Shown in pieces: positions 36,270-48,114 of a DNA stretch of 64,000 nt (positions are counted from its first letter, which is position 1; each line of letters starts with the position of its first letter). The stretch is from Gymnogyps californianus (Eukaryota; Chordata; Aves; Accipitriformes; Cathartidae). Both the position numbers and the translations under genes were made by a program. Under the pieces are notes generated by a model, which ran no database searches, was not told where the DNA came from, and saw only the letters and a program-made list of their open reading frames with translations. The stretch is from positions 81,180,520-81,244,519 of the forward strand of contig NC_059471.1 in the NCBI RefSeq assembly GCF_018139145.2, read 5' to 3'.

Positions 36270-36400
36270 ATTTAGAGAGCTGTACAATGTATTACGTAAG
36301 TGACCTTATCCCTATGAGATCGGCAAGGATTATTGTCCCTAGTTTGATAGGCGAGACAACTATAGCATAGAGATGGTGACTCATTCAATATGGTACATTA
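36270..36400 (+). mobile_element. MIR-like ancient SINE fragment
   Basis: In order, a CTGTACAATGTATTACGTAAGTGACC segment split by decay, then TCCCTATGAGATCGGC, GGATTATTGTCCC, a TTTGATAGGCGAGACAAC block and AGAGATGGTGACTCA follow the MIR/CORE-SINE layout. That layout is: core, CCCTATGAGGTAGG, ATTATTATCCCCATTTT, ACAGATGAGGAAACTGAGG, then AGAGAGGTTAAGTAACT. It is strongly diverged, as expected of a pre-amniote-age SINE. The call is by pattern, not alignment. Confidence 0.55.
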
Positions 36401-36404
36401 TACA

Positions 36405-37675
36405 GACATAAAGTTTGCCAATAGATTTTCTAATGCTCTAAGCATGAAGGCTCAGCTATGCTAAAGGTATCTAAAGACTTAATATTTAAATTCACCTGAA
36501 AAAGAGCTAAGAAACTGGGCCCACTACCCATTAAAAAAATTAAACAATGTTTGTACATAAATTATTAAATCAACCTGTAAAAACCTAAAAAACAATGGTA
36601 TGGACAACAGAACAGTAAGAATGAAAGAGGGAAAGATTCATGTGGCATAAAATACTCAATGATGTAAAATTCCACCTAGGACTTCGTAGAAAATGCTCAT
36701 GAGATGCATCAGAGAGATTCAATCCAGAAAACGCCCTCTGTCAAGTAGGCGTCTTAGGTCTGAACATGTTTTTTGAGTATTGCAGCTTTCCTGATTCTTG
36801 TAGTCAGCCACAAAAAACTTCCTGCCAAACACCCACAATGTTTATAACTATCTATTTTGAGAATTATTTCATAGCCATAATTGAAACAGTAGGTGAAATA
36901 AACTCTTGGAAAGCATGTTCTTTAAAATAATGTTGTACATATGGATATCTAAAATAGAATCATTATCAATCTACCAGCACATTCAATAAATTCACGTTAA
37001 AAATGCAACAAAAATAGTTCACATTGAGGGATATAGGCAATGTTACAAGCACAGGAAAAAGTACAAACTCAGTGTCCCCAATGTGCTAAAGTTTTCCAGA
37101 TGTTGACACTGTGTCTCAGATGACTAGACAAATGCTAATTCCAACACAAATGGCCAACCAATGAAAGAATACAGAAGCCATCCTATTACACCCAGCCAAA
37201 CCATAGATGCAGCACTGACAAGAACATATTTGCTCAGGGAGAATAAAAAAGCCACAGAGGAAGAGCCAGGACTTATGTCTCCCTTGTGGTAGGCACTGTA
37301 TACCCTTGTAATAAGAAGACTGTCTGCAACTCAGCAGGCTTATGTTTCATGCAGTTTGGCTGTAAACAGTGAGAAATAGGTTACTTCAGCCTTGTGAGGT
37401 TCCAATATTGTACAATTCTTGGAGATTTTAGAAAAAATCGCTATGTGTTTAACTGCTTATTTTAAGAGTTCTGCAGAAGCAGCAGAAAAATTATATGTCA
37501 TTTAATTTTTAAGTCTTGAAGACAATTCATGTGGATACCTTCTCAAATGGAATACCTATCTGTAAGGATAAAAAAGCACTGTAATGCACAGAGTTAACAT
37601 TACACGAGGAGGGCTGTAATCTAGTTTTAACACACCTCCATTTTGCCAAGGTCAAAATCTTAAGAACAAAACAGT
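36405..37675. other. Unannotated AT-rich non-coding DNA
   Basis: No gene, open frame of note or classifiable repeat is seen in this 1.3 kb between two ancient elements. Confidence 0.6.
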
Positions 37676-37678
37676 TAT

Positions 37679-37855
37679 TTACTTCACACAATGCTTAATA
37701 AGAAAAGTGGAACTTATTGCCACAGGATGTTGTAGAAACCAGAATCAAATATGACCACAAAGAGACTGAATAAATCAATGAAGGAAAAGACCATTGGTGA
37801 CCATGAACCCAGGGTAGGTCAAGATGGAAAGAAGGTATATAATGGTTCAGGCCAC
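37679..37855 (+). mobile_element. Ancient CR1/L3-type LINE fragment (3' coding end)
   Basis: The words TACTTCACACAATGC, GTGGAACTTATTGCCACAGG, ATGTTGTAGAAACC, GACTGAATAAATCAATGAAGG and ACCATTGGTGACCATGA follow the conserved nucleotide pattern of the C-terminal ORF2 region of CR1/L3 elements. The family pattern is TTCACACAACGC, GTGGAACTC-TTGCCACAGGA, TTGTGGAGGCC, GACTGGACAAATTCATGGAGG, then CCATCAATGGCTA. It is old and frame-broken. The sense strand is plus. Confidence 0.8.
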
Positions 37856-37859
37856 TTGT

Positions 37860-39380
37860 GAGAAGATGGTTTTAGATGTCTACCTTACACGTGATTCAGA
37901 GTACTTTACATTGAAGCATATGTTCCTGTTTAATCACTGGAGAGAGTTAGGTGACTTCTGAAGGTTGTTCAAGTGCCTGAAGGTAAACTGTGCAAACCCA
38001 CTGGGATAGGTTTCATTACCATAGAAGATCAGTATTTTTAATGCTCTGTGCCCATGTGGCTAAATGGAGAAGCAACAATCAAAAGGCCTCGATAAGAAAA
38101 ATCCTTTAAATTCTTTGCTTCACCCACCATGTACCTTACTCTCTAATAAGAAAGTGATATGAAGATAGCCTTTATCTTGTTTCACAAAGTGCATGTGCTA
38201 GTGTTTTCATTATACAGCTCAATAAGCAGCCTCCCTCCCCCTGCAAAAATCAACCTCTCCAAAAATCATGTTCACAGTGTACAGATCTACATGCACACAG
38301 AGTTTTTTCCCCATACAAAGACAATTTCAAATGTAACTGCATCACACCCCTTTGCTAAGAGATGAACTTTCATATCCAGTGTAGGAAAATGCAGTCGTAA
38401 CAATTTGTTTTCTGTAATAATTACTCCTTTAGGCAAAAAGTGATATTGCCATGTGTTTCAGTTTAAAATATTCTTGCTTTACCTTTCTTTTTCTGTAAAA
38501 CATTAAGAATCGTTTATTCTTTCTGTGAGTGGTCAAAGTTTACAACTAGGTTTTAAGAACGTTCCCACTTTTTTGATAAACACCTGCTTTTTCATTTAAA
38601 GATCTCAAACTCTAGTCCAAGTTAATCAGCATATAGATTTGGACTTCCAGATGTAGGACATGTTAAATCACTGTGGCTTTTAAGTATACAGGAAATCCTT
38701 TTGCAAATGCTTAGAGCATATGGTACTTGTGAAGTTGTTCAAGTTTGTTTTCTCCCTTCTCCTTCCCTCCCCCACCCAACTTTCTCCTATGCTTTTGTTG
38801 GTATTTTATATGTCCCTTGGACAGTAATGCCATGGACCTTTGAAGGCCATTTAGTTGCCTAAATACAGGCACGCAGTTCTGTGTCAGATGACATCATAGT
38901 TTATCCAAGATACGTGCATGGAAACAGCAGACATGACACGGGCCAGCTGGGAAACTCGCATCTTGCTGCAATAGCGGGAGATAGGGGAGACACCCAACAG
39001 TCCCTAAAACAACACTGCATGCCTACGTTCAGGCAGCTGAATCCTGCCGTAAATGTTGGCAACATACCGCAGCGTACATCTACCTCTGAGCTGGGTGTCT
39101 AACCTCATGGTATAGTCAGTAGCCAGAAGTAGGCAGGGCTCTTTCCACTCTAAAGCTGGCATCTAAAATGCTGTGAGTAATGCCCAGAAGATCTCTTGAC
39201 TATGAAAGGTGTAAACACCAAAAGCTAAGTGAGATGAGTTACACCTTAACGTCCACATAAACTGATGCAATCTGTGAAACTCCTGGCCAAGTCAAGTGTT
39301 AGTTTGGATGAACACAGAAAAATTTGGCCCTGTATTACCTCATTTTTATTTAAAATTTTCCATGATTAATTGCAGTAATT
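37860..39380. other. Unannotated non-coding DNA
   Basis: No gene is recognised. A TTTAGTTGCCTAAATAC word at 38850-38866 belongs to a motif that recurs across the window. GAATCCTGCCGTAAATG near 39040 sounds like part of the same old repeat. Frames at 38159-38365 and 38881-39102 have no known domain. Confidence 0.55.
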
Positions 39381-39385
39381 AAATT

Positions 39386-39419
39386 CCTTTACTTTCCCTT
39401 AATTAAGGGAAATTAAAGG
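39386..39419. repeat. 34-bp near-perfect palindrome centred on TTAATTAA
   Basis: The core TTTCCCTTAATTAAGGGAAA (39393-39412) is a perfect 20-base palindrome. It is flanked by CCTTTAC (39386-39392) and TTAAAGG (39413-39419), which extend the symmetry with only one mismatched pair. The centre holds two opposed homeodomain-type TAATT cores. It could form a cruciform or bind a dimer; neither is shown. Confidence 0.9.
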
Positions 39420-39910
39420 TTTTCCCCTTTTCCACCCACATTTTCATTTGGCTAAATGCATTTTTCAGGAGTGAGCAAGTAGCTCATTCTAATTTGTGAA
39501 TTATATAAGTATTCAGGGTTATTTAACTGCTCAGGCTCTCACAACCAGTATTAAATTAATTCTAGGTTCAGACTACTAGAATTTTCTGTTTATTAATATG
39601 TTTATGTGCCATGATGTGAATAGGATGCTACATGCTCTTTGCTGGGGAGTATATACTGCAGTTCATATGGTACAAGTACTTTTACAAACACTATAGTCAT
39701 TGCAAATGTTTCACAGATTGAATTTATATGAGATGATAGAGTAACTCATTATATGAAAGAAGCTTTAATATACCGCAGTCTTCAGTGTTGCTATATGAAA
39801 TATGACACACACTTTATGTACGGTATATGAAACATATGTCTGTCCCATATAAGAATTAAGGGCGCAACGCTTTCACGATAAGCACCTGTTGCCAGTCTAT
39901 CCAAAGTATG
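39420..39910. other. Unannotated AT-rich DNA
   Basis: Nothing recognisable is seen between the palindrome and the MIR-like element. Confidence 0.6.
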
Positions 39911-39914
39911 ACTA

Positions 39915-40060
39915 TTATTATCACAGGATCTGAAACCCTTTACCCTCATGGTGACTCTGTGACATGCTGCTATCCCCATTTTAGTGAATATGGGGACAGC
40001 ACAGCACAGGCTGGCAAAGTGACACCCCAAGGCCACAGGGGAAATTGAAGCTAGTATGGG
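39915..40060 (+). mobile_element. MIR-like ancient SINE fragment
   Basis: The order ATTATTATCACAGG, ACCCTCATGGTGACTCTG, GCTATCCCCATTTTAGTGAATATGG, then CAAAGTGACACCCCAAGGCCACAGG parallels the MIR/CORE-SINE region CCCTGTGAGG, TTATCCCCATTTTACAGATGGGG, AAGTGACTTGCCCAAGGTCACACAG. It is the clearer of the two MIR-like copies. Other amniote CORE-SINEs share this region, so the exact family is open. Confidence 0.65.
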
Positions 40061-40439
40061 CACCGGAAACTTTATCATCCATCTTAGCCTGCATCATCCA
40101 TGCTCTTCAATTTCCAGAAATATGCATTGTTAACCTGTATCTCTTACTTTTGTGGCTTATGGGGTGATTTCTTTATCAAGAGTTTTATTAAACATTCTTC
40201 TAAAATCATAACATTGTAATAATCTTAATCTTTGGTGCATGCATTACATGCAAGATAATGCTTACTACTTAAATTTGGTGATCATCATAATGTATCATAA
40301 AGGAGAAAAGTAAAACTACTTGTTTTTGAAAAAGTTTGCTTTGTATTAGTATCTCATATGGGGTGAATATAAAAGGATATTGAAGTCGATTAATAATGCC
40401 GACAGAAGAATTCATTGGTTTGCACTAAACTGAGTCAGG

Positions 40440-40592
40440 AAATCAGCAATGCTGCAGTGGCCTCCCTTTAGGAGTGAAGGGACAAAAAGCTGAGCTAGTT
40501 TGAGGGTGGTTGCTCAGTTTACCAGAAAGATTGTCTGAAATGGCAGAGCATCGGACTCAGTGACCCAGGAAGTCTTTTCCAAGCCTTTACTC
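40440..40592 (+). mobile_element. Possible ancient CR1 3' remnant
   Basis: The segment GCATCGGACTCAGTGACCC followed by AGGAAGTCTTTTCCAAGCC resembles the conserved CR1 3' UTR words GGACTAGATGACC and GGTCCCTTCCAACC. The upstream 100 bases are only weakly CR1-like. Assignment is tentative. Confidence 0.4.
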
Positions 40593-40614
40593 CTCATTTG
40601 AACTTTCATATTTC

Positions 40615-43600
40615 CTGTCGTTTGATTACTTTCTTTTTTAAACTTCTTACAGGAGGCCTCCAGCATTTTCCTTTCTAGCCTTTTATTTTTGTTTGAAGAG
40701 GGAAAAGATTATGTTTAAAGGTTGAAGGTGGGCTTCACTGAACTGTCTTCTCTTGATTCCTTGCCTTACTCTCTTTCGAGTCCTCTTCTTTGTGTTGGTA
40801 TTTGTCTATTTCTCATTAATTCACCCAATTCCACTGAGTAGGAATTTTCCTTTTAATTTGCTGCATTACTCGTTCTTTCAAGGCGTTATGTATCTGGAGG
40901 AGATGAAATATAATGCAGCTTCAGTGAAGCACTGAAGTTTTTCTTCCTGTCTTCTTCTGCTCATCCACCTGATGTATGTGCATGGGGCACCAGCAGGAGA
41001 TTTGAGGAGGAGTTTGCAAAACCAGGAGAGTCACATTCATAAAGAAAATCTAAGACAAGATAAGTCACCTTTATTAAAACCAAGCCTCTGGGATTTTTTT
41101 TTTTTTTAATCCAGGAGAGAGAAGCGTTCCTGGTAAAAATCAGAAGTTAAAGGCTATGATTAATTCATCTCTGTAAGGTCGAAAGTAAACAAAACTCTCC
41201 CAGAGACAATCTGAAGTATTAGGACCTTATCCATCAGGGTAGCTGCTCAGCCCTGAGTGCTATGAAGTCAAGCAGAGGCTCCAGAGCAGGAGCTCCTAAG
41301 ACAATGCACAACAATCCTATTCTTGCTGAGGGGGTAGAGATAGAGGACAGGGGATCTGAACAGTTTGAACGAGGCTGTTCCAGATTCTGCTTCTCAGTTA
41401 CTATTATTCACTACTGAAGTGACAGAAACTGGGAGAGAACTTCTTAATACGGTGCGATAGACACCAGTTCGGAAGATTCTTTTTAGATCATTCTCCAGAA
41501 TTGATGAACAGAAACCCCTTTTCTAATGCAGACTAAAGGCAAGAGCCCAGCTGCAATAAAAACATGGTCCAGGTCAGGTCTGAAAAGCATCAGCTGGATC
41601 ATCGTGCACTACTCACATCCTGGAAACCGCCCTTCTCACACCAGTTACGAGTTGTGCTGATTCTCTGATCACAGCACAGATCTGGCCCATAATGTTGCAG
41701 AATTTCCACAGAAAATGTGTGAAAATAATGCCTGATGCAACAAAGTGCCAAGCAAAATCCGTTGGTCATGACACCTATTCAACAAGAGTGCAAATAGGGC
41801 CCATTATGTATCTGGGAGCAATTCAAAGGGAAATAATGAGAAACCTATGTGCTAGACTTAGGAAGCAAAAACTGAAAGTTACTGTATGAGAATGGAAAAG
41901 AAAACCTTCAAATCTGGCAGCTTTCACCTGTTTTTTTTCAGGAAAGAAATAACAAAAGTGATTTTAACAGAGGATATTCTAAACAAAAATGAGTTCAGGC
42001 AAAAGCCCATCCACCAACAGAGTAGTTCTTGCCTGAATAAAGCATGCTGGATTGACCCCTCTTGTATAACATAAGGCAAGATTCAGTTCAAGATTAGGAC
42101 ATCTAAAAAAAGACAGTATTAGCAACAGGCTTGCAGTTGCCTGGTGGTAGATGTTTAAACATCATTTTAGATGCTATAGGGGCTTCTTCTCGGACCTGCT
42201 TCTCCAGAAGATCTCCCATGACTTCTGTGTCATGCCTGCCAGTCCTTTATGGATATGCTGGATGTCCTGGCATGTTTCAGTTGACATGAGGCACCTACCT
42301 TCAAGCTGAGTTTAGCAACTGCTTTTCTCCTGTAGCTCAAACATAGACACCTCAATTCACATGTCTTAATCCCAGGCTGAATCCTGCCCCCATGTTGTTC
42401 CAGTATATCACTGGAAAAGGGCCACGGTGACATTACCTGTGGAGTTCTAACAAAGCAATAAATCAAGCAAAGAGCAGAAGCATTGCTTAGTAACTGCAGT
42501 AATGATTGACAATAATTCCACTGGAGCAATTGCACTGACCTGCAGAAAAAGAAGTGATGAGAGGACAGTAAGACAGGAGAGATATGAAGCAGAAAGAGCA
42601 TTTTGTTGACATTTTCCCCTAAACTACATGATTTTACAAGGAAAACCTTCTCTGAAAGTATAAAATACATGAACTAAAGACCGGGAGGCTTTCTGTCATA
42701 TTTTTGGTATTTGGTATATCATATCTGCCATTTGGGTATGTGGACAACTCTGAAGACGAGGTGGCACTCATGTGATAAAGCTTCACATAGCACAAAGTCC
42801 CTAGTTATTCATAAAAGAAAGGTCATAGAAACAAAGGTAGGTTGATTGAAGGAAAGTAATAGAGATGTTCACATAAGAAAGTGTGCAGGACAGATGCATT
42901 AATATTATTAGAAAAATTCACGATGAGTCCCCATGGTGAAATGAGCAGCAGGTGCCGAGTTGCTGCAGGGGAAATTAAGCAGGCAGTTTGAAAGGGCAGA
43001 TAGATACCATAGCCCTGGGACACATTCATTATAGCAGAGGAGATGTGAATGCTCCCTTAGCACGTGCAATTACACTCTGCTGATTTGAAAATAACTGATT
43101 TTATTGTGAAAAATAAAGTCATGAGTGGCCAAAAAGCCAAAAAAGCTCTTGATATTTTCTGAGCGCAACAACTTTTCTATGAAATGGAAGCACCAAACAA
43201 GTCTGGAGTTATTAAAGGAGGGCTTTGGGGAAGGCATTATTCTCAGATTGCAGGACAGGAGCAGTGGAGAGGGCTGGTCAGAAAAAATTCCCAAAACCCG
43301 GAGGAAAGGGGTTTTTTCTTCATAGAAGACAGTCATTGAAAAGGAATAAGGTGATTTTAATAACACTGGTACCTCTGCAGAATGAATACTTCAGTTTAGA
43401 TTTTTCTTAAATGTATCCAACACATTTATCTTACAAGGTGGCAAATGAAATCCTATTCCAGTGAAGGCCAAATAGTGCTCCCCAAGCGATAAATTGCAAA
43501 TAAATTCACTGACCTCAGTGGAGCTAGTGTGGATTATACTATCGTGTCATGAAATGGAAGTACAGTTTGGCTTTTGCTCTGTTAAGCAAGGGAACCGTCA

Positions 43601-44790
43601 ACTTTATAAATGAAACCAGCCGCATAGCAACAGCATGGTTTCCCTCATCCAACACACACTCTGCTTTTAATTTCCATTCCTATTGAGGAAGCTTTAGTTG
43701 GGTCATTAAGCGTTTCTGTATTAGCACATCTGCCTTTGACTACAGAAACTAGTGACATGGCTTCCAGAAGTAGCAGGCATGTCAGCAGTGAAGGAAGAAA
43801 AGGGAAGATCCAGGAGAACAGCTTTAAAACATTGTAAAATGTGTTAGTTATAACTAATTATTTTAATCCATATATTAACTGGCTGAAAATGCAAGATGAG
43901 TTGCAAGATTTTATAAACACATCAAAGACTTCTGGTTACATCAAAAGACATTCACATTCTTTATCTATTATGCTTCTTAGGGCTTAAGGTTTCCTATTCA
44001 AACCAGTTGTCATTATTTCCTTTGAAGAGCAGATGCTCTAAAGGAGCATTGATACTTCAAAAGCATGTACCTTGTACATGGGGTAGCACTCAGTAAAAAT
44101 TTTGTCTTATGCTCCACTCTCCCCATCTTGCAGAAGAAAACCATGAAACTAGTTAATACTTACTGTCAAAAACTCCATCACCACTATGTTAAAAAGAAAA
44201 TTCCTCATACTTTGCCCCCCTTCAGCCTGTTCTATCCTTGTTTGAGAAATAGGAAAGTCCTGGATTCACACCTACCTGGACGAAGGGGTGAAACCATTAC
44301 CCTTGCACTAGTTTATGTTGCTAAGCCTCATGCTATATGTGGGGAACCTTATTGCTGTGCAGTCTTACTGCGCTTTTGCTTCTGGAATGGTCAATACGTT
44401 GAAGACAGTCAGAATCGCTCACCTGAAGCTGAAATCAAACAGCGTTTTTGAGACCTTTCCCATAAGATTTCAGTGAACTTTGAGTCGGTTCCTCAAATGC
44501 TTTGTAAGTCAAGCAGAACTGAGAATTACGTCAGAGAAACATCACAAGGTAAGGGGAAATGTGATGCTTTTCCCCATCAGAGAATACTAAAATGGCCATA
44601 GAATTTGGAATATAAGGGTGTTAAGAAATGTAACTAATGAGTGGGAGGCAATAAAGAGGTAGAGAAAGTTACATAAGTGTAAGTGAAGAGCAAACCAAGT
44701 CAAAACTTGCCAAAGAGGCAATCCTGCTAAGGAAAGGTTGCTACAAAGATGATGGACCCAAGCCCTCTCAATTTAAGGTAAAGCAGAGGG
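40615..44790. other. Unannotated non-coding DNA
   Basis: No gene is recognised. The 147-codon minus frame at 42230-42670 has no conserved motif. Its DNA (GGCACCTACC, GACACCTCAATTCAC, GCTGAATCCTGCCCCC) recalls the old TTAGGTGCCTAA-type repeat. A 14-base T run is at 41094-41107. The stretch 43660-43760 is enhancer-like in texture (AATTTCC, TCATTAAGCG). ATTCACTGACCTCAGTGGAGC near 43505 recalls another old amniote repeat phrase. Confidence 0.55.
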
Positions 44791-44796
44791 CAATGC

Positions 44797-45012
44797 CCAG
44801 AGTGGGAGTTCAGTTTGGATGTTAGGAAACTCTGGAAGGCAGGACGTATGAACAATGTAGGAGGGCAGTGCAGTGCTGGAACAGATGCCCAGAGACATTG
44901 TGGGATCTCCCTCTCCAGAGGATTTCAAGAGGTGGCAAGACAATGCCAGGGCTGACAACTAGCAGTAGCCCAGCTCTTTGAGCTAGATGACTCCAGAGGA
45001 TTCCTCCAAACA
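44797..45012 (+). mobile_element. Ancient CR1 LINE fragment (3' end)
   Basis: The sense-strand order GAGTTCAGTTTGGATGTTAGG, GTGCAGTGCTGGAACAGATG-CCCAGAGAC, TTGTGGGATCTCCCTCTCC, GGATTTCAAGAGG, TTGAGCTAGATGACTCCAGAGG and TTCCTCCAAAC matches the last coding segment and 3' UTR of CR1. The family pattern is TTGGATGTTAGGAA, GCACTGGAACAGGCTGCCCAGAG, GTGGAATCTCC, TTCAAGA, then CTAGATGACCTCCAGAGGTCCCTTCCAACC. It is more diverged than the 19 kb copy, and the octamer tail is not recognisable. Confidence 0.8.
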
Positions 45013-45014
45013 GC

Positions 45015-45690
45015 ATTTCTACAGCTATATGTTTTGGTGACTGAAGGGCAGCATCTGCTTAGTATCACCATGTATTTTCTTGAAATGAATCTTGCTTACA
45101 ATATGGCAATACTTTGTTCATGCTGAACATGAAAGGGCAGGTCTGGTGTACTGGGGTGTGTTTGTACTCAGTATAAACCTGTCACATTATTGGCATTTTG
45201 TTCAAAATTTGTGTAGTAGAAAGCTTCCAGTCAGCGTCCTTGACACCTATGGAGAGGTTTCACAAGCATTTTCAATTCCAGGAATTGCTCCTTTAAGCAC
45301 AAATGGGAGCTGGCCTTGCAAGTCTTATTGGTTCCCCTAGCCACCCATAACAGTGAATACCTTATCTATTGTATTCATTATTCCATAGAAATTGCTAATC
45401 TTAACAGGCAGCAGTCATTAAAAGGAAGCATAACTATTTCATATTTGTGTATAAGTTTTTTTGCTGCCACTCCAACTTCTTATTAGAGTAGGTAGCTACC
45501 AGCTTCACCTCTCTGCAGTGGAGTTACCTCACTTTTTACAGCTCTAGCCTAGAGTAGTTTGCATAATCCTACAATACAATAATTTTAAACAAATTGTAAA
45601 AAAAATTGTAAAAACAATAAAAATTGACAGACAGGATTACTATGAACACCTAGCGTAACCTAAATACTTCACTGAGTTAATTTCTTCTCT
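45015..45690. other. Unannotated DNA between CR1 fragments
   Basis: No gene is recognised. The phrase TGCAGTGGAGTTACCTCAC near 45518 echoes an old amniote repeat seen also near 43505. Confidence 0.5.
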
Positions 45691-45694
45691 AATA

Positions 45695-45960
45695 TAATGC
45701 ATACATTTTAGAAAAACTTGCAGTCTTGATTTTAAAATTGCTGCTGCTGTAGAAACTCCCATTATTCTAAATAACTTGTTCCAAAGTTCACCTATTCTCG
45801 CTATTGCAGTTTTGTAGTGTACTTCTAATTTGATTTTATTTCATTTCAGCTTCCATTCACTGTATTTTGTTATATCAAAGGCTGTCTCTATGTAAATAAT
45901 GTCTAAACAGTGCCACTTAGGTTAGTTTTCAAAGAATTTATAAAAGCACATATTAACAAT
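45695..45960 (-). mobile_element. Ancient CR1 LINE fragment, minus strand
   Basis: Read on the plus strand, the words TCTTGATTTTAAAATTGC, ACTCCCATTATTCTAAATAAC, TTGTTCCAAAGTTCACC, TCTAATTTGATTTTATTTCA and TTCAGCTTCCATTCACTGT match the antisense of an old CR1 C-terminal coding region. The antisense family pattern is TTGATTTAAAAAT, TTTGTTCCAATGGTTAAT, CTAGTCTGAATTTGTCTAGC, then TTCAGCTTCCAGCCATTGGATC. It lies opposite in orientation to both neighbouring CR1 pieces. Confidence 0.75.
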
Positions 45961-46466
45961 ATGATACTGTCTCTTATGTGCTTGAAATTATACAAACACT
46001 TTAAACACTGAATAGGAAAACCAGTTCAGGTTTCTCTTCCCTCCATTATTACAAGTAAATGAAGATCAAACAAACCAGAAAGAGAAAAGAAATCAATGAG
46101 AGAAAGTACAGTACATGTATGAAAGCTCATTCCCATGAGTTCCTAATGATGGTAACATTGGCTGGCTCATTTTTAATTTATATCAAAGGCAATATTTAGG
46201 CATCTAGTGCAATTCAGTCAATTGGAGAGCAGAGTTTTGTCTGAACTATTTAACTCTTCTACAAGTTTAGAAAGGGAGGATCCCAGAGGTGCTTCTCTTC
46301 TGAGTGATGAGCAGAGGTTTAACCCTCTGACTCATATCAAGTTTAATGCAGATTGTGTCCCGAGATTCCTATCTCTCCCTCCCCCACTCCCACTTGTTAA
46401 GGATAGCATGTATAAATAATAAGAAAGTAACCGACTTGGTTTGTTTAGGTTCCCCTTAATGTCTGA

Positions 46467-46830
46467 AAGGGACTATGGTTAGTCTTTATAAATATATTAA
46501 CAAAGGAAATCCCATGGTGGAGAAAGTGTTATTTAGGTTAAGGAACTAATATAACCTGGCCGTAAAGAAGCTTATGCTGATAATTAGAAGACTTCTAGAC
46601 ATTATTACAGTGAAGATCTGGAATAGCTTCCTACTTCGAGGCATTAAGGCAAAAAAAAAAATCTAATTAGCTGTAAAATAGAACTTGATCAATTATAAAC
46701 CTATGGGGTTACATGATGTGACTGCCAGAAATGACAGGGGACTGATCTCATTGAAGTTCCTCTACTGCTTTGATTCTTACTGGAGTATTTCAAGCCCTCT
46801 CAGTTGTTCTCCTGCCTAGCCAGAATTCCT
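46467..46830 (+). mobile_element. Ancient CR1/L3-type LINE fragment with 3' UTR
   Basis: The sense-strand order GTCTTTATAAATATATTAAC, GTTATTTAGGTTAAGGAAC, ATAACCTGGCCGTAAAGAAG, AATTAGAAGACTTCTAGACA, GATCTGGAATAGCTTCCTAC, CTAATTAGCTGTAAAATAG, AACTTGATCAATTATAAACC and TGACAGGGGACTGATCTC is characteristic of an old amniote CR1. The related consensus has ATAAACTGGCCATAAA, TTAGAAGAAGGTTTCTAACC, TTCTGGAACAGCCTTCC and GAGCTTGATAAGTTTATGG. An 11-A run at about 46651-46661 interrupts it. It is one of the clearest ancient repeats here. Confidence 0.85.
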
Positions 46831-48114
46831 TGTGTGGGACACTAGCTGTATTCACGATATGAGAGAGAAGAAACAGGACTGATAATTTCATGAGACATTT
46901 CAGTTCATTACATCATGTTCCTCTCTGACCAGACAGCAGTAGCTTCATCATCCTTTTTCACAGCAAAGTGTGCACTTCTCCAACACTGGCATGTCTCTCT
47001 AGAAGTGTGTTCACTAGGTAGGTGTAAATCTGTAGGTACCTTTCTACTCTGCTTCACCTCTTCCTCTGCTAATGACATTACCAGCTCAAGACTTGCACAG
47101 TTTTCTTTCAGTGATGATTTTCCCCACACTTTCCTGAGGAAAAGGGAAGTTTTCTCTGTCTTGTTCCACTACCATGGGTACACATCCCCCATTTTGGCAT
47201 GCTCAGAGTATGACATCCCATCACCTGCACCTCTTACCTGAGACAGCAGGGCCAGCTGCCTGTCTGCACCCTTACTGGCTCACGTGTCCTCTTGCAGTGG
47301 AGAACACCTCTGACCCTCAAGGATCCCAAGGGAACCTGTGACCATGTGTTTTCATTACATTGTCCTCCACAGGGCTTATCAAGCATGTTAATGGTAACAC
47401 CAAAGACAGCTCTCCAGCTGCATCTGTGTGTCCAGCTGCAGACAAAGTAGGCGCATACTTCATGGGATTGCCATTGTGTAGGCATTTTGGGACACCCCAG
47501 AGGAGATAAAGCTTCCCAACCTGACAAAACTTTTGGCAAAGGACAGAGACACGAAACATCCCGTGCCTCTTCTAAGTTCACACACATAAAAAATGGCAAC
47601 CTGTGGCATGTTTAATAGTTTATATTTACTCTCTCTCCCCTACCTTATTATAGGGAGTCATACCCATTAATCTTCGTGAAAATAAGTCTGTGCTATGAAG
47701 GAATGGCTGGCAAGAAGTTTTATCCTTCATACTTTTCTTAATTTGAAGACACTTAGCATCTCAGGAATTCTGAAATAGGACAGAACAGGAATTTCATCTT
47801 ATTATATCTTAACGTATTTTAGATTTGGATGGACACAATTACCCTGGAAAGTGCTCTGGGCATGGTATCCTTCAAACCTACTTTAAACAGGATCGGATAA
47901 CTAGGTAGAAAAAAATTACCTGCATTCTGTAAAACCTTGTCTGTAGGCACTTATCATATTTTACCGCATGAAATAACGAAGCAGATCACCACAAGGGTAG
48001 ACCAGATGGATAAAATAAAATAGCAATTTCTCTTTAGCTATTTGTGCCTTCTTTTACTGCACACTTCTTGGTTTTTTTCTGTTAGCCAACTCTAATTTCA
48101 TCCTCCCAGCTTGC

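Noticed and set aside
42230..42670. 146-residue minus-strand open frame
   Set aside because: Cys/Ser/Leu-rich with no recognisable family. Part of the DNA resembles old repeat sequence.
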